A DNA stretch of 64,000 nt from Arabidopsis thaliana (GCF_000001735.4 NC_003071.7:5077151-5141150), one strand, 5' to 3'. Shown: positions 11,281-28,762, counted from the first letter of the stretch. A program made the numbers and translations. The notes: generated from the letters alone by a model not told the origin.

Positions 11281-11282
11281 CT

Positions 11283-12611
11283 TTGCTGAATACTCACCAT
11301 TCTAGAAAAGAGTTCAAAAGTGAAAAATTCAAGAAGGATCAGAATCAAGAGATGATCAGCAGTGCCTCTACTCAAGAAACATACAAGAAGAAAGTCATCC
11401 AAGAAAAGCTTGATGATCCCGGTTCATTCACTCTACCATGCTCTCTAGGACCATTGACATTCAATAGGTGCCTTTGTGATTTGGGAGCATCTCTTAGCCT
11501 TATGCCTCTCTCTACAGCTAAAAGGCTAAGGATCATGGAATTCAAGTTCTGAAACTTAGCCTTACTCTTAGCTGATGGTTCTGTTGCACATCCTCATGGT
11601 CTAGTAGAGAATCTGCCTGTCAAGATTGGAAATGTTGAGATACCTACAGACTTTGGGGTATTGGACGTAGATGAAGAAGGCAAGGATCCCCTGATCCTAG
11701 GCAGACCATTCTTAGCTTCAGCTGGAGCAGTCATAGACGTCAGGAATGGAAAAATTAATCTGAACCTTGAAAAAGGCATCAAGATGAAGTTTGACATCAG
11801 AGAAGCTTCAAAGAAATCAACAACAGGAGGTCAGAGTTTTGGAATTCAAGATATGGATGTTGATGAAGAAACAGAAGCTGAAACCTCACCAAAAGTCAAC
11901 TATACTTCTCAACTCAGCAAGCTGAAGAGAACTTTTGACCACAAGAAGAGAGAAACAGAAAGGCTATCTCAGACTGAAGATCCTGAAGAAGATGACTGGT
12001 ATGAGATGAGAAAAAAATTTAAATGGCAAAGCAGAGTCATAGACGGATTGTCTTCAAGGGTGATGAAGCTGAAAGATCAACTTTGGATATTTGAAAAAAG
12101 AGTTAAAAAGTTTTCAGATGGTATTGACCCAGAGAAGATGGAAACTGCACTAGCTATCAAGAAGGACGAAAATTTCACAACAGAATGGTTTGCACCAGAA
12201 GATCAGAAAGGAGTTCACTTAGAGGAAAGAAGCTTAGGGAGCAAGTTGTTGAGTGAGGAGGAAACTCCTATTTTGACTTATTCTCTAGGAGTGCCTAAAC
12301 AGCCCACCAACCCCTCTGCTGAAGAGGAACACTTGACACTTGATTCTGTTACTGAAGAACTTGTGGAACTCAGGATAGAATACAAAGCTCAAGAGGATAC
12401 CATTGGAGAGCTAACTTACAAAATGGAAGGACTGAACCATGCAATCTTGGAACTTCAAAAAATGGTTACAGGCTACACCAGTTTTGAATTTGAGGATTGG
12501 TCAAAAGAACTTGGTTCAGAAGAAGAAGACTACTCTGCTGCTCAGAAAAATCTTATTTTGAAGAAAAATCAAATGAGTACTCATCCTACCATATCTCAAG
12601 AGAGGATGTAG
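11283..12611 (+). pseudogene. Athila aspartic protease with a long coiled-coil extension in place of RT
   Basis: A gag-pol-type frame with the retroviral-type protease core: CLCDLGASLSLMPLS (catalytic D-GA about 11473-11517) and [19 protein letters not shown] (about 11685-11741). One stop (TGA 11550-11552) interrupts it; otherwise the frame is open to 12611. In autonomous Athila the RT follows at once. Here about 260 residues of charged, heptad-like sequence follow instead, with two related blocks: KWQSRVIDGL-SRVMKLKDQL (about 12022-12085) and YKAQEDTIGELTYKMEGL (about 12381-12434). The minus-strand element has a matching block (KWQDKAIQELTYIVKELKDQ). The role is unknown; self-association is an inference from the heptads. 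Confidence 0.8.
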
Positions 12612-13532
12612 AGTATGACTCAAGCACTGAAAATTCATCCACTGAAGATAAGGACTTCTCTGTTCCTCTCTTCAACCTTTTTCTTACTAAGCACTGTAAG
12701 AGTCAAGCTTAATGACTTAAAACAAGCTCACTTGGGAGGAAGTCCCATGTCTATCCATGTAAATAACTTTCTATTTTTCTTGTTATTTTTGATGTTTTTG
12801 TTTAAGTGTTTTAGGTTTGTTTTAGTGACCCTAAGAGAGTCAACGGTCGAGTAAATTCAAACCAAGTCAAGAAAAATCTCAACCGTTGATCGAGTAGAAT
12901 GAGGAGGAGTATTTTGAGCCATTGATTTGGATGACCAAATGAGAGGAGCATTACCGTCGTTGGATCGAGTGACTTTCAGAAGTTAATTTTGGTCCGTTTG
13001 ATCGAGTAAACAAGAAAGAAAAGTTCCCCGTCGTTGGATCAAATTTTTCGCACTTCAAGAGGATGCTCGATCCTTTGCTCGAGCTCTCATTATTTGAAGA
13101 CCATGGCATAACTTCGTGACCCCACTTGTTCCCCCAACACTCTTTTACTCAATGGACAAAGCGATTACCCATGCCCCTCACCATTTATAATCAACTTTTC
13201 TATCCCTTCCCAAAGAAACCAAACACCAATCTCCTCCACCCATTGAATTCGACAAACCCACTTTTGAAACTCTCTCTTTCATCATCTCATTTTCGCAACC
13301 TCTCCATCTCTCACAAAGCTTCGAAGTTTCACTCCAAACTCTCCCTATCACTCTTCACGAATTCGTTCTCACTTCATCATACTTCACCAAAGTTACTCGA
13401 TCACTTCCAAGCTCATCCTCAAGCACTCAATCGGTTTCAAGCTCCAAATTTCATCACCAAATAAACTGATCCCCTTACCCCTTGATACCTCTTGGAGAGT
13501 TGTTTTTAATTGCTTGGTTGAAACTCACCACC
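12612..13532 (+). promoter_or_regulatory. Leader between protease and ORF-1 with candidate internal promoter
   Basis: A non-coding region. A short tail of the previous protein appears in another frame up to 12712, suggesting a recent frameshift. From 12840 it holds several GRTCGAGTA motifs like those in the LTR. A TATA-like TTTATAATC (13183-13191) is followed by a pyrimidine-rich leader leading to the well-placed ATG at 13533 (context CACCATGG). This looks like an internal promoter for ORF-1, although ORF-1 could equally be made from a spliced genomic transcript. Confidence 0.4.
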
Positions 13533-15427
13533 ATGGATTCAAGAAGGAAGAGTTCGTCTCGGGCAAGAAGATCCTCTGTCGATCATGAAGAAGTTGATGC
13601 GTTTGACATGAGTGGCATGACTGAACGCCAAATTCGCCAAGCTCGCCGTGCTCAAAGAACAAACTTGATTCAAGGAGGAAGCTCAAGCCGCTCAACCATG
13701 CAAAGAGAAGAAGTAGCTCGGGGAAAGAGGGTGGTTGAAGCTGAAGAAGAACACCATGAAGAGGCGCCCTTTGAAGAAGCGGTTTCTGAAGAAGAGGTTG
13801 AGATCATCGGAGATGATACACCAACCCCTGTTGGGAGAAGAAACCGACCAAGGAGGAAGAGAGAACCAACCCCGAGCGAGTACTATCAATATTTGAAGGA
13901 GTTGAAGTTTGAGGGAACTAGATACCCTCATAAGGAAATGATGCAAGAGCTTGGTATTTGTGGTGATGTGGAATACTTGATGGAATTGGCCAATCTTGCA
14001 ACATTCATGAGCTGCCAATGTGGGGGATACAAAGAGGAGAGCTGCCAACTCCTTGCAACCCTCAAGGTCCATTTTTGTGTTGATGATTCGGAGAAGGAAG
14101 AGAGAGTAGGTCTTGGTTACATAACTTTCAAGGTTAGGGGTGTCGAGTATACTCTTGATATATGCAATCTTGATACCATTTTCGGGTTCCCTAGTGGAGA
14201 AGGAATCCGCCAAGACTATGATCAAGAAGAGCTGAAATCCCTTTGGAAAACAATAGCCGGTCTGAAACCCTTCTCACCAACCAAGAGCAAGAGTTCTTCA
14301 ATCTGTAATCCCGTGATTAGATACCTCCACCAATGCATCGCCAACACCCGTTTTCCAAAGAAGGCCACCGGATTTGTTAGTGAAGAAGAGCTATGCATGA
14401 TAGACCAATCTTTGGTCTTCATTTTGAGGGAGACATGAGATGGGAGGAAGATGGTGGGGGATAGAGCGGACACTTCGTTGAGTGTTGTTCTCTTGGATCA
14501 CTTATTGAGTTACAAGGAGTATGCTGCAACTATCCATCGCTCGGGAATTCGTGGGAGTTTTTGTGTTGGTAGTCTCTTAACGCCAATACTAGGAGCTGTG
14601 GGTATGGAACTTGGAGCCCCTGACGTGTTGCCCAAGTTCATTGACCTCGACTATCTCAAGGGGAGGAATTTTCTTGAGAAAACAACTCCGGCGGATCGCT
14701 ATCTCTTCAACTTCAACCACTCGGAGCTTGGACCTTCTCTTCTACCCCTACTATGTGAGAACCGGACTTCGGTGAAGACAAGACGCAACATCAATTTCAT
14801 GCCATCTCCCTCTGCCTTGAACATCGACATTGGAGGAGCTCAGGAAGATGAATCAGAATATAGTCCGGCCAACTATGAGCAACATGAGTACTTTACTCAA
14901 GCTGATTATGAGGAGCAAATCGAGTTTGAACAACATGTTGATCAACCGGAGCATGGGGGTAGCGAACAAGAGTAAGCTCATTATGAAGAAGGTGTTAACC
15001 AAGGAGAAGATGAGTTTGCTGAAGTTCACAAGAAGCTCGGTGTACTTGAAGAGCTTGGGAACCTTCACAGCAAGACAATGAAGGGTTTAGAGAAGAAGAT
15101 GAGAACAATGAAGAAGTCGCTCAAGAGTATGGCTGCTCAACTCAAGGACTTCCAGAGCAACCCAAGGCCACCATCTCCAACCGCCGAAGTAAGAAGGAGC
15201 GGTTCAACGAGCTCAGCTGCAAGGAGAGCTGAAAGGATCGTCAACCCCGAGCTTCATCTTTTGAGCCTCGGGAAGTGATCTCCGAGTTGAGAGAGCCAAG
15301 GAGCAGGCAGAGACGAGCTTCCACACGCTCGATCGGACAGAACGAGCAATACCCTCCCGCCTCAACTTCAGCCCCTGCCTATACCCAAGAGAGTATGGAT
15401 GACTATGTCTCCATCTACTTCACCTGA
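13533..15427 (+). pseudogene. ATHILA ORF-1 family protein, two stops and one frameshift
   Basis: Matches the ATHILA ORF-1 family (Pfam PF03078 by recollection), a protein of unknown function in the env-like position of Athila elements. The N-terminal 120 residues are basic and acidic low complexity with MTERQIRQARRAQR; the conserved core starts at PTPSEYYQYLKEL (about 13873) and includes VEYLMELANLATFMSCQC (about 13969-14022), GYITFKVRGVEYTLDI and NTIFGFPSGEG-like sequence. The tail is acidic, then coiled-coil-like and basic. The same frame continues through TGA 14436-14438 and TAA 14973-14975. A +1 shift near 15255 restores an ending at TGA 15425-15427. ATG 13533 is preferred to upstream codons for its context. 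A plausible recent gene that is now dead. Confidence 0.85.
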
Positions 15428-17065
15428 AAACTGAGGTAACACCACCTCTCCATTGTATATACCATAGCATCTTTTTATTTTTCTTTGTGTGTTTTGTGCT
15501 TTGGTCTTGAATGCTCTTTCAGATTTTTATTACACTAGGGACTATGTAATTTAAGATTGGGGAGGGTTCAAGACATGTTTAACATTGTGTTCTCTTTTCT
15601 TATTTCAAATTTTGCATCATCTAAGGCATAGAAAAACCATAAAAATTTGAAATATTTTCAGAAAATGATTTCATAAAAAAGAGTGTCATGTAGATTGCAT
15701 ATCATTTTAGGATTGTATATAGAGTGTTTGCATTTAGGATTGCTCATTTGCATAGGGGATGATGATGATTTCAAATCGATAAGCATGTTTTGATTTAATG
15801 AAGTAAGTTCAATGCCTAGGTTGTTAGTTCTCTGTTGCATAACCGATTGTATCTCTGAAGTAAGAACGCACCCTGCTTTGAATTTGTAACTTGACTATAC
15901 TACTTTGATCGAAACTCGCTTATCTGTTGCCATTCCCTATCTATTAGAACCTGAACTGAATTTGAAATTATCATGTCTATGCATTGTTTATGAACTCATG
16001 GCTACCATATACATACTTGGATTATTTTATTCATTTCATCACCCTCTGTTAATCCAAGTAGTTGTCTCTCATTTTTAGAGCAGTTTCCCATACCCTTAGC
16101 CTAGCCTTATTTCAAGCCAAAGATCATTTGTGTGTGATTGTGAGGTCTTTTTGATTGAGCTTGGTATAACGTGTTAGGTATGAGCCGACAAGAGCAGTCT
16201 TTCATGTAGACCTAGCCCACGCTTTTTGGGTTAGCTAGGACTAGGTGGAGACTTGTATTTGGGATTGGGATTGTGTATGGAATGAATGGGAATGAGAGTG
16301 AGAATAAAAAGAAAAGAAAAAAAAGAGAGAGTAAGAGTTTAGAGTTCTAAAGAGGATACAAAAGTGTTAAGTCTAGTAAAGGGTTTGGAATTCAAAGAAG
16401 TTAGGCATTGAGATTCAAAGAAAAGGGTAAAACGCCCTATGTGCTAAGAATAGAAGAAAAGCCTTAAGTTTGTCATAGTAAAGAACCAAACCCGCTAGAC
16501 TCTTAAATCGTTTCAAAGAGAACCCCTTAGAACTTGAACCAAAAAAGAGAGAAAAAAATGAGAAAAATGGTAGAGTTAGGACATCTATAGGAAGGGGATC
16601 ATCTTCTGAGCTATCATATTATATCATTGGGTAGATGGGAGTCTGTTCTTGTATGTGTCCGTTGGCTTTTACCTTTAGCATTCTACTGAAGCTCAATCTT
16701 TTCTCTGAGAGTCCCCTTGTTACTTGACCAAACCATTAGAGAGACCATTTTTGTCTCTTGGCCTAAGCCCGAAACCAAGTGAATTCATAACCATTGCATT
16801 GCTTGATCCACTGTTCGTGCTTAATGAATGTTAAAGGGAATTGGTTGATGTGAATGCTTGAATAGATTAAGGCAAGTTGTTAGGTTGCATTGTGACAAGT
16901 ATGGCTAACGTTTTTAAGTAAGGTTATATCATCTTGCAACCTAGAATTAGCTACCTGGACATTGAGCTTACCCATTTTATATGCATGCTTCGGTTTTTGA
17001 ATCCCCACCTTCAAACCTCTCCTTCAACTTAAGATTTTTTGTTTGCTTGAGGGCAAGCAAGAGAT
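15428..17065 (+). other. Athila 3' non-coding region with pre-PPT hairpin
   Basis: No coding capacity. It aligns in outline with 48240-49860 (reverse) of the minus-strand element. A hairpin with 7-bp stem TTGCTTG / CAAGCAA and loop AGGG (17043-17060) lies just before the polypurine tract. Near 16300-16330 there is an A/G-rich run. Confidence 0.7.
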
Positions 17066-17079
17066 AAGTTTGGGGGAGT
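17066..17079 (+). promoter_or_regulatory. Athila polypurine tract
   Basis: AAGTTTGGGGGAGT directly precedes the 3' LTR start TGATAACACTG at 17080. It is the expected primer for plus-strand DNA synthesis. Confidence 0.85.
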
Positions 17080-20000
17080 TGATAACACTGTATTTTACTC
17101 ATTTTAGGTGTATGTTTATCATCATTTAGCTTTGCATTTGCTCATTGTATCATGTCATTTTGCACCATTTTAGCTTGTTTTGCATACTTAGGCATCTAGG
17201 ATCATCTTGCATTCGCATTGCATGTTTTGGTGTGTTTTCAGGTGCAAAAGGAGCTTAAAAAGACTCTACTCGATCCATTCACTCGATCCAGGCAGCTACT
17301 GAAGAGGCATCATTCTACTCGACCTCTTTACTCGATCCAGGATGCCACAAAGGAGGCTGCAGTTTACTCGACCCTCCTACTCGATCAAGGCAACCTCAGA
17401 CGAAGCAGTAGATTCAACTACTCGCCCCTCCTACTCGATCCACTACTCGATCCATTTACTCGACCAAGGGTGACCATCTCTACAAGACTTGTTGAGCTAT
17501 CAAAGCGTCTTCGGATCCTCCTCATTCCCCACTCAACCAGACATCTAAGCATACAGATAGGAGAGGATGAAGCATCTACTCGACCAATTGATCACTCGGC
17601 GCATAAACACAAAGGCGCAGACTTTGCAGCACCCCCTTTACTCGATCCCCAAGGTCAAGTATTCACCCAGACCGCCTCAAGTCTCTTGTCTTCTATGGAA
17701 TCTAGGGTTTCAACATTTTAGTATAAATAGACCACTTTGGGATTTGTCCAAGAGATCTATGCTTTATCTTTCGGTTTTTCTTTGTGTTTATGAATCTTGA
17801 AACTTTAATTACTCTTAATCTATTTCGTTTTTGCATTTGATTGTTTAAGTAAAGTTGTTTAGCTTGTTTAGATCTACATTTTGGTATGATTTTAGTAATT
17901 TCTAGGTTTGTGTTCTTGAAAATGTTGCTTGAGTAGTGATTAGGGTTCTTGAGGATGGATTAGATTAGGGTAATCTCTAGGTTAGTTAGGTGGTTAGTGT
18001 TTAGGTTTATACCCTTCTGGATTCGCTTGGCCCCTATGCGGTTTTCGCTGGCTAATGTGGAGATTCGATCATAGACGTCCAACGTCCAAAAGACGTTCAA
18101 ATGGATGTCTGACCTACGAATTCGAGAGATATGTAGACTCGACCAAGGGATTGGCTTGTCTGCCTATTGGCTTTGGTAGATTGTTTCTTAAACCCTGCTC
18201 TGCTATGTTTCATCAACGAGAGTTGAGATTAGGAAGTGGTAGAGTTATGGGGGTCTCTGTCACGAGAGTGGATTGACCTGGTTTTTGAATCTAACGTCAT
18301 GGGTATCTACCTTTCGCCTATTAACCATTTGATGAACTGTGAGACCCAGTCCCGGACGTCTCGGCGTCCGGCGACCGTGTACTCAAGTTCGAGCCTCTTC
18401 CCGGTCGAACCTCTTAATTTTTCGCGATTCAACATAGAATTGCCTATATGAGGCTAAATTCTATAATCACTTTCTTATTACACAGCTGAAGTCTTTCTAA
18501 CCTTGGTTTAATTCTAACCAACTCGTGTACCGGTTTTATCGTCTTTGTCCCTTAGACTTAGATCGATCCTTTACTCGGTCAAGACATGCATATTGTTCGC
18601 TAACCATTCTAGGCCTAACAATCGCATATTCCTTTATCCTATTTTCACGGTCCATTCCCAAACGTCTATCCTAACTAGTAAGCTAGATCGTTACATACCT
18701 TGGCCAATATGCGGATTTGATTCCTTAGCCCGTTTGTCGCCTTATCCTATTCGTTCAATGATTCATATGCGATCGTGAATTGATGAACCAATCCCTATCG
18801 TTACTTAGCCATACAACCAACCAACCAACCCCACTGGTCTAAGTACAACAATAGAGATTGGGGATCGTACGATTTCCTTGGTTCACGATGGCCGAATCAA
18901 GCTCTTGGCTTATTGGTCCATCCGTCCTCCAAACGTACGCCCCTTCGGTTCCATGGTGGACGATTGAACCCTTGGCTTATCGAACCATCCATGTTTCCGA
19001 TCCGGTCGTTTACTACGACCGCCCACGGTTTACTAACCGTTTATCCGTCCGGTCTATGGTGGTCGATAAAGCTTTCGGCTTATCGATCCATCCATACGAT
19101 CCGAACTATATCCTTATCACACCCAAGGGTCCGTGGATTCATCCATCGGATCATCGTAGGCTAGCCCATGAAATCCTTCTTCCGTCGGCCTTAGGTTTGC
19201 TCACGGGTCCAACATCCATTTTGTCCATCGGTTCCTACCGTGGACTTTCCCGTTAGTTATCCATCGAGTCTCCCTTTGGTCTTACCGATCTCTGATCAGT
19301 TTCACCATAGCTGAGGAGATAGATACATGAAGGCGACCGTGATATTGATCCTATATGGTGAATCACGTTTCCTTACCCATTCTTGAAGCTTTCTCCCTTT
19401 ACTGGTAAGATTACATCCATGGGCGACCCTTGGGTGTGTTTGGATGCACTTATCTTTGTGCTTCCTCGAACACTTTTCTCGATCTATCCCATCCGACGAT
19501 CGTTCTGTCCGACCCGTTCTATCAGACGATCGGACTGTCCCATCCGACCCGTCCGACGATCGGTCTATCCGATCCGATCCATCTGGCTGATCCGATCCGT
19601 CCGACGATCGGTCAGGCCGATCCGATCCGACGATCGGTCTACCAGATCCGATTCGTCCCTAAGACGAACGGTCTACCCTCTCCATTCTCTACACTACATC
19701 GAACCGTTGGACCGGGAGGTAGTATGCGCATCAGTTCGGTCGAGTTATACTCGCCGAGCCGCACCCCCTTTCCGACCAACAACTTCAGGATGTGTTAGGA
19801 CTGTTTTGAGAATTTTTTGTGGTGTGTGGATGTTGTGAGATGATCCCAAAGGCCTTGGGCGTCCTCCCTTATATAGGGGGCGAATGGATGCTTCCCGAAG
19901 CATCACATCCGTTCCTTGCACCCTTTCGAAAGGTCACATCCGTACCTTGCATCCTTCCAAAAGGTCACATCCGTTCCTTGCATCTATTGGGCGATGCAAC

Positions 20001-20784
20001 CGTTCGTTGGTACCCGCTCGACCTTACACCTTTTGGCCGAGACACCTTTTCACCCGTGAGCTACCACAGTCCACCAGCTCGAGTGTCAGCTGACCGGACC
20101 ACCCAGCTGGGTCAGTACACGATCAGCTCACCGAGCTCAGTCGAGTTGTCGGTCAGCTCACCTAGCTGAGCTAGCTAGTCTTCCAGCTGGTTTAGCTCAC
20201 CTAGCTTAGCTAGCTAGTTCATGCTAGCTTGTCCAGCTCACCTAGCTGGTTCAGCTTGAACTTTCTCATTCTTCCGACTAAGTATTTTAGTCCGTTTCTC
20301 GACCATGGTCTAGTTTTCCCCTAAAACAAACCGGCCTCTTTATGAATGCGGGACGCGGTCGTGACATGAACCCTAGAGTTACCCTTATCAATGAATCCAT
20401 CCTTAGAACTTCTATTAGGTTTAATTGTATCCCTTGTTGATTGCACTTTTATTTACCTGTTATTTGTATCCTCTATTTGCCTGTTGATTGCATTTTAGTT
20501 CTTAAATTTGTCACATGTTGGTTCTACTCGACCCAATGATCGAGTATGGCTCTTAAGTTCTTATTTTTACTTGTTTGAATCCTGACCTAGGATTGTTACT
20601 AGAAATCCACCATCATTATAATCTGGCTTGACTTAGTTGTTTTTGTACACATCTTGATTGCTAGCAATACAGTGGACTGGATTGACACCCTCTATAACTG
20701 CATCGACATGTTTGTGTTTTAGAGGAATTGAACTGAACTAACACATCATTCAGCATATAAGTAGGCCTAAAAACCTGCTTATCA
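17080..20784 (+). repeat. Athila-like 3' LTR, split by a solo LTR
   Basis: Near-identical to 7814-9489, including the ACTCGAYC cluster and TATA box (17722-17729). It is interrupted at 18338-20366 by a 2029-bp solo LTR. The element ends CTTATCA at 20784, followed by the target duplication ACTAT. Confidence 0.9.
18338..20366 (-). mobile_element. Solo LTR of a Met-tRNA-primed gypsy family
   Basis: Bounded by TGTGAGACCC and CGTGACA, with the exact 5-bp duplication TGAAC on both sides (18333-18337 and 20367-20371). The 5' LTR at 9065 shows the empty site. On the minus strand it matches the LTRs at 28849-30719 and 31669-33079. It contains the CGATCGTCGGA-type tandem region (about 19480-19660), a TATATAAG box (19876-19869) and CT/AGCT-rich repeats (20095-20260). 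No internal sequence remains, so it arose by LTR-LTR recombination after insertion. Arg/Ser-rich open stretches inside are repeat artefacts. Confidence 0.92.
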
Positions 20785-20789
20785 ACTAT

Positions 20790-26457
<5,668 letters not shown>

Positions 26458-27456
26458 GTACTCAAAAACAATCGAACTACGATAAGGCTTGATCCCTTGG
26501 CAGGGTACGTAGGCAGCTCCTCCCCAGAGCGCAGCCACCACTTCAATCGAACTACGATAAGGCTTGATCCCTTAGCAGGCTACGTAGGCAGCTCCACCCA
26601 AGAGCGCAGCCACCACTTCAATCGAACTACGATAAGGCTTAAACCCCTAACCAGGTAAGCTGCTCACCTGACAGTTCAACCATCCTTCGATACCAAGCAG
26701 GTCTCCTCTAGATGACCAGACGTTAGATCGTCTTAACAATTTCGAGATAAGAATAAAAGAAAATTTTGATACCCAATATCATGTTTCGCAAAACAATCGT
26801 TTCCACTACCATTTAAAACTCATTCGTAATCTTACGATACCTAAAGCCCAACACCCGAATGTTGACGGATCCACTTTGTGATCTCGCTTCCAAAAAGTCG
26901 ACAAGTGAACCTTACCTATAAAAATACATCACTTCGACATCATCCGAGCTCACCTACGACAACCATATTTAACTCCTTCCTTCACTATCAACACATAACA
27001 TACTAAACAAGGAAGAAACGAAGGTTTCATTCGCGATCTGGCGATACCACAAGTCCAGTTCCCAAAATCTGGCAGGTCCCCTGTGTGACCTCACTTCAAC
27101 AGGTTCTCGAGATAAAATCACTCAAACTTATTCAAGTTTGAACCTACGAAGAACATACCATAATCCGAAATAACTTGGACTGAAAACAGTTCCAATTATT
27201 ATCCGGAACATAAGCAAAATGAGGTGATCATACACCAAAATCGACGAAGTGTCAACACTCGAACAAAAGACAAAAAGTACTTGTTAAAATGGATAAAAGC
27301 CTTCCCAGGCATCAAAAGTACTTAACCGAACAAAGGATAAAAGCCTTCTCAGGCACCAAGTTCAAAGAGAAATAAACGAAAGGATGAAAGCCTTCCCAGG
27401 CACTAAGTTTGAAACATAAAACACAAAAGCCTAAAACAAACGAGGAGCGTAAGTGA
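26458..27456. repeat. Tat spacer with short tandem repeats
   Basis: Non-coding. A 75-bp unit starting ATCGAACTACGATAAGGC begins at 26471, 26546 and 26621 (about 2.3 copies) and contains TACGTAGGCAGCTC. A second set, around AAAGCCTTCCCAGGCA, recurs near 27299, 27340 and 27388. Such subrepeats between pol and the 3' LTR are common in Tat elements. Confidence 0.75.
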
Positions 27457-28104
27457 TCACTCCTTCAGTTCCCCGGCTGGCGTAGCAAAGACAATACCAG
27501 AACCGTCCACGAGACCTCTCGGAAACGCATCTTTGTTGCTCCCGAACTCATCCAAGCCGATTGGCATCCCTTGCTCGTCGACGTCCATCGGACGTACCAC
27601 CGAAATCTCTGAAACCTGCGGGATATCCAACTTGCTTAGAGTGAAGTCTGATACCTTCTTCGATTTGCAATGCGCCTCTAGGTCATCCAGCTCCGCTTGC
27701 AGCCGAGGTCTCTCCACGGTCAAATCGATAGCAGCCTTTGTGATCTGGTCGATCAAAGCCAAGTTCGACTCCACCTCGGCCGCTTGACCCTCCAGCATCG
27801 TGTACTCCTTTTTGGCGACCCACTTTTCCTTGATCCCAGCCAGCAACCTCGAATACGCAGCGGCCAGTTCAACCTTAGCATCGTGAACCGCCTTCTTCGC
27901 TCCTTGCACAGTCGAAGTCAGTTCCATCACCCTTTTGGAGAGCTCCTCCCTCCTCTGCTCCAAGCAATGAATCTGGTTTCTCGCTGTCTGCTTGTCAACC
28001 TGCAATCCCCCGATTTCCATCTCCATGAGCCCGATCTTCTCAGCATAACCTTTCTCGAGGTCTTTCGAAGTGGACAACTCCATTTTTAACCTCTCGATCT
28101 CCGC

Positions 28105-28178
28105 CTGAAACCATAGTCAGGTCAGAGTCATCGTATCATCGATAAAATATATACAAACAAGACATAACCGAGGCATAC
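28105..28178 (-). other. Intron of the Tat antisense gene (exons B-C)
   Basis: On the minus strand the donor is CAG|GTATGCC and the acceptor TTTCAG|GCGGAG. The join keeps one frame: VSFQ then AEIERLKMELSTSK. A 74-nt length is normal for a short plant intron. Confidence 0.75.
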
Positions 28179-28328
28179 CTGGAACGAAACCTCATGCTCC
28201 TGACCATCCTTCACACTCGTTGTCAGCTCCTGGATGAGGGTCTTCCCTTCTTCGAGCTCGCTCGCCGAGGGAACCTTGCTCAGACGTTGCTCATAGTGAG
28301 CGACCAGCTTGTTCGTGGCAGCTATCGC

Positions 28329-28389
28329 CTGCCAAAGGTTAGAGCTGACATAAGAATGGAATTAGAAGGAGGCAGTTATCAAGTATTAC
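28329..28389 (-). other. Intron of the Tat antisense gene (exons A-B)
   Basis: On the minus strand the donor is CAG|GTAATAC and the acceptor TTTGGCAG|GCG. The join is in frame: MMVKEGQ then AIAATNKLVAHYEQ. At 61 nt it is near the lower limit for plant introns. Confidence 0.7.
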
Positions 28390-28762
28390 CTGGCCCTCCT
28401 TCACCATCATGTCAGCATAGGCCGCCGCCTCAGCCATGTTCTTCACTCCGCGCATTTGGCAGTTCCTCCCTTTGATGTGGCGAAGCAGGTTCGCCCACCC
28501 AGCCTCGTCCTCAACGATCGGATGATCACGGTCTTGAGTGTAAGACCAGTGGAAAGGCCTGCTTCCCGCAGACCCCCACCAGAATTGGAAGACTGTCTCA
28601 CCTCCTGAGACCGAGTCGGACCTTGGAAGGAGGACCTGCCCCCACCTCTTGATCCTCGGCCTCCGTATTGGGACATACCCGAGGACTGCTTGTCTGCGGA
28701 CATGGCTTCCTCCGGGTTAGCAACCGCAGGTTCTACCCTCTCCTCTCTTGGAGGGGCGACCT

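Larger units (their letters stand above)
7814..20784 (+). mobile_element. Athila-like non-autonomous gypsy element, complete with target duplication
   Basis: An LTR retrotransposon with 5' LTR 7814-9489, primer-binding site, gag, protease plus extension, ATHILA ORF-1, polypurine tract and 3' LTR 17080-20784. The 5-bp duplication ACTAT flanks it exactly (7809-7813 and 20785-20789), so both ends are intact. No RT, RNase H or integrase sequence lies between protease and ORF-1, so mobilisation would need enzymes from another element, such as a relative of the copy at 56804. The LTRs differ at few positions, so insertion was fairly recent, yet gag and ORF-1 carry stops. A solo LTR of another family sits inside the 3' LTR. 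Confidence 0.9.

Noticed and set aside
13692..14225. 177-codon minus-strand frame
   Set aside because: It is the antisense shadow of ATHILA ORF-1, whose plus-strand frame has the conserved motifs.
18858..20169. Arg/Ser/Pro-rich plus-strand frames; similar minus-strand frames at 29058-30204 and 31866-33063
   Set aside because: They lie inside LTRs and follow the CGATCGTCGGA repeats; no protein family motif.
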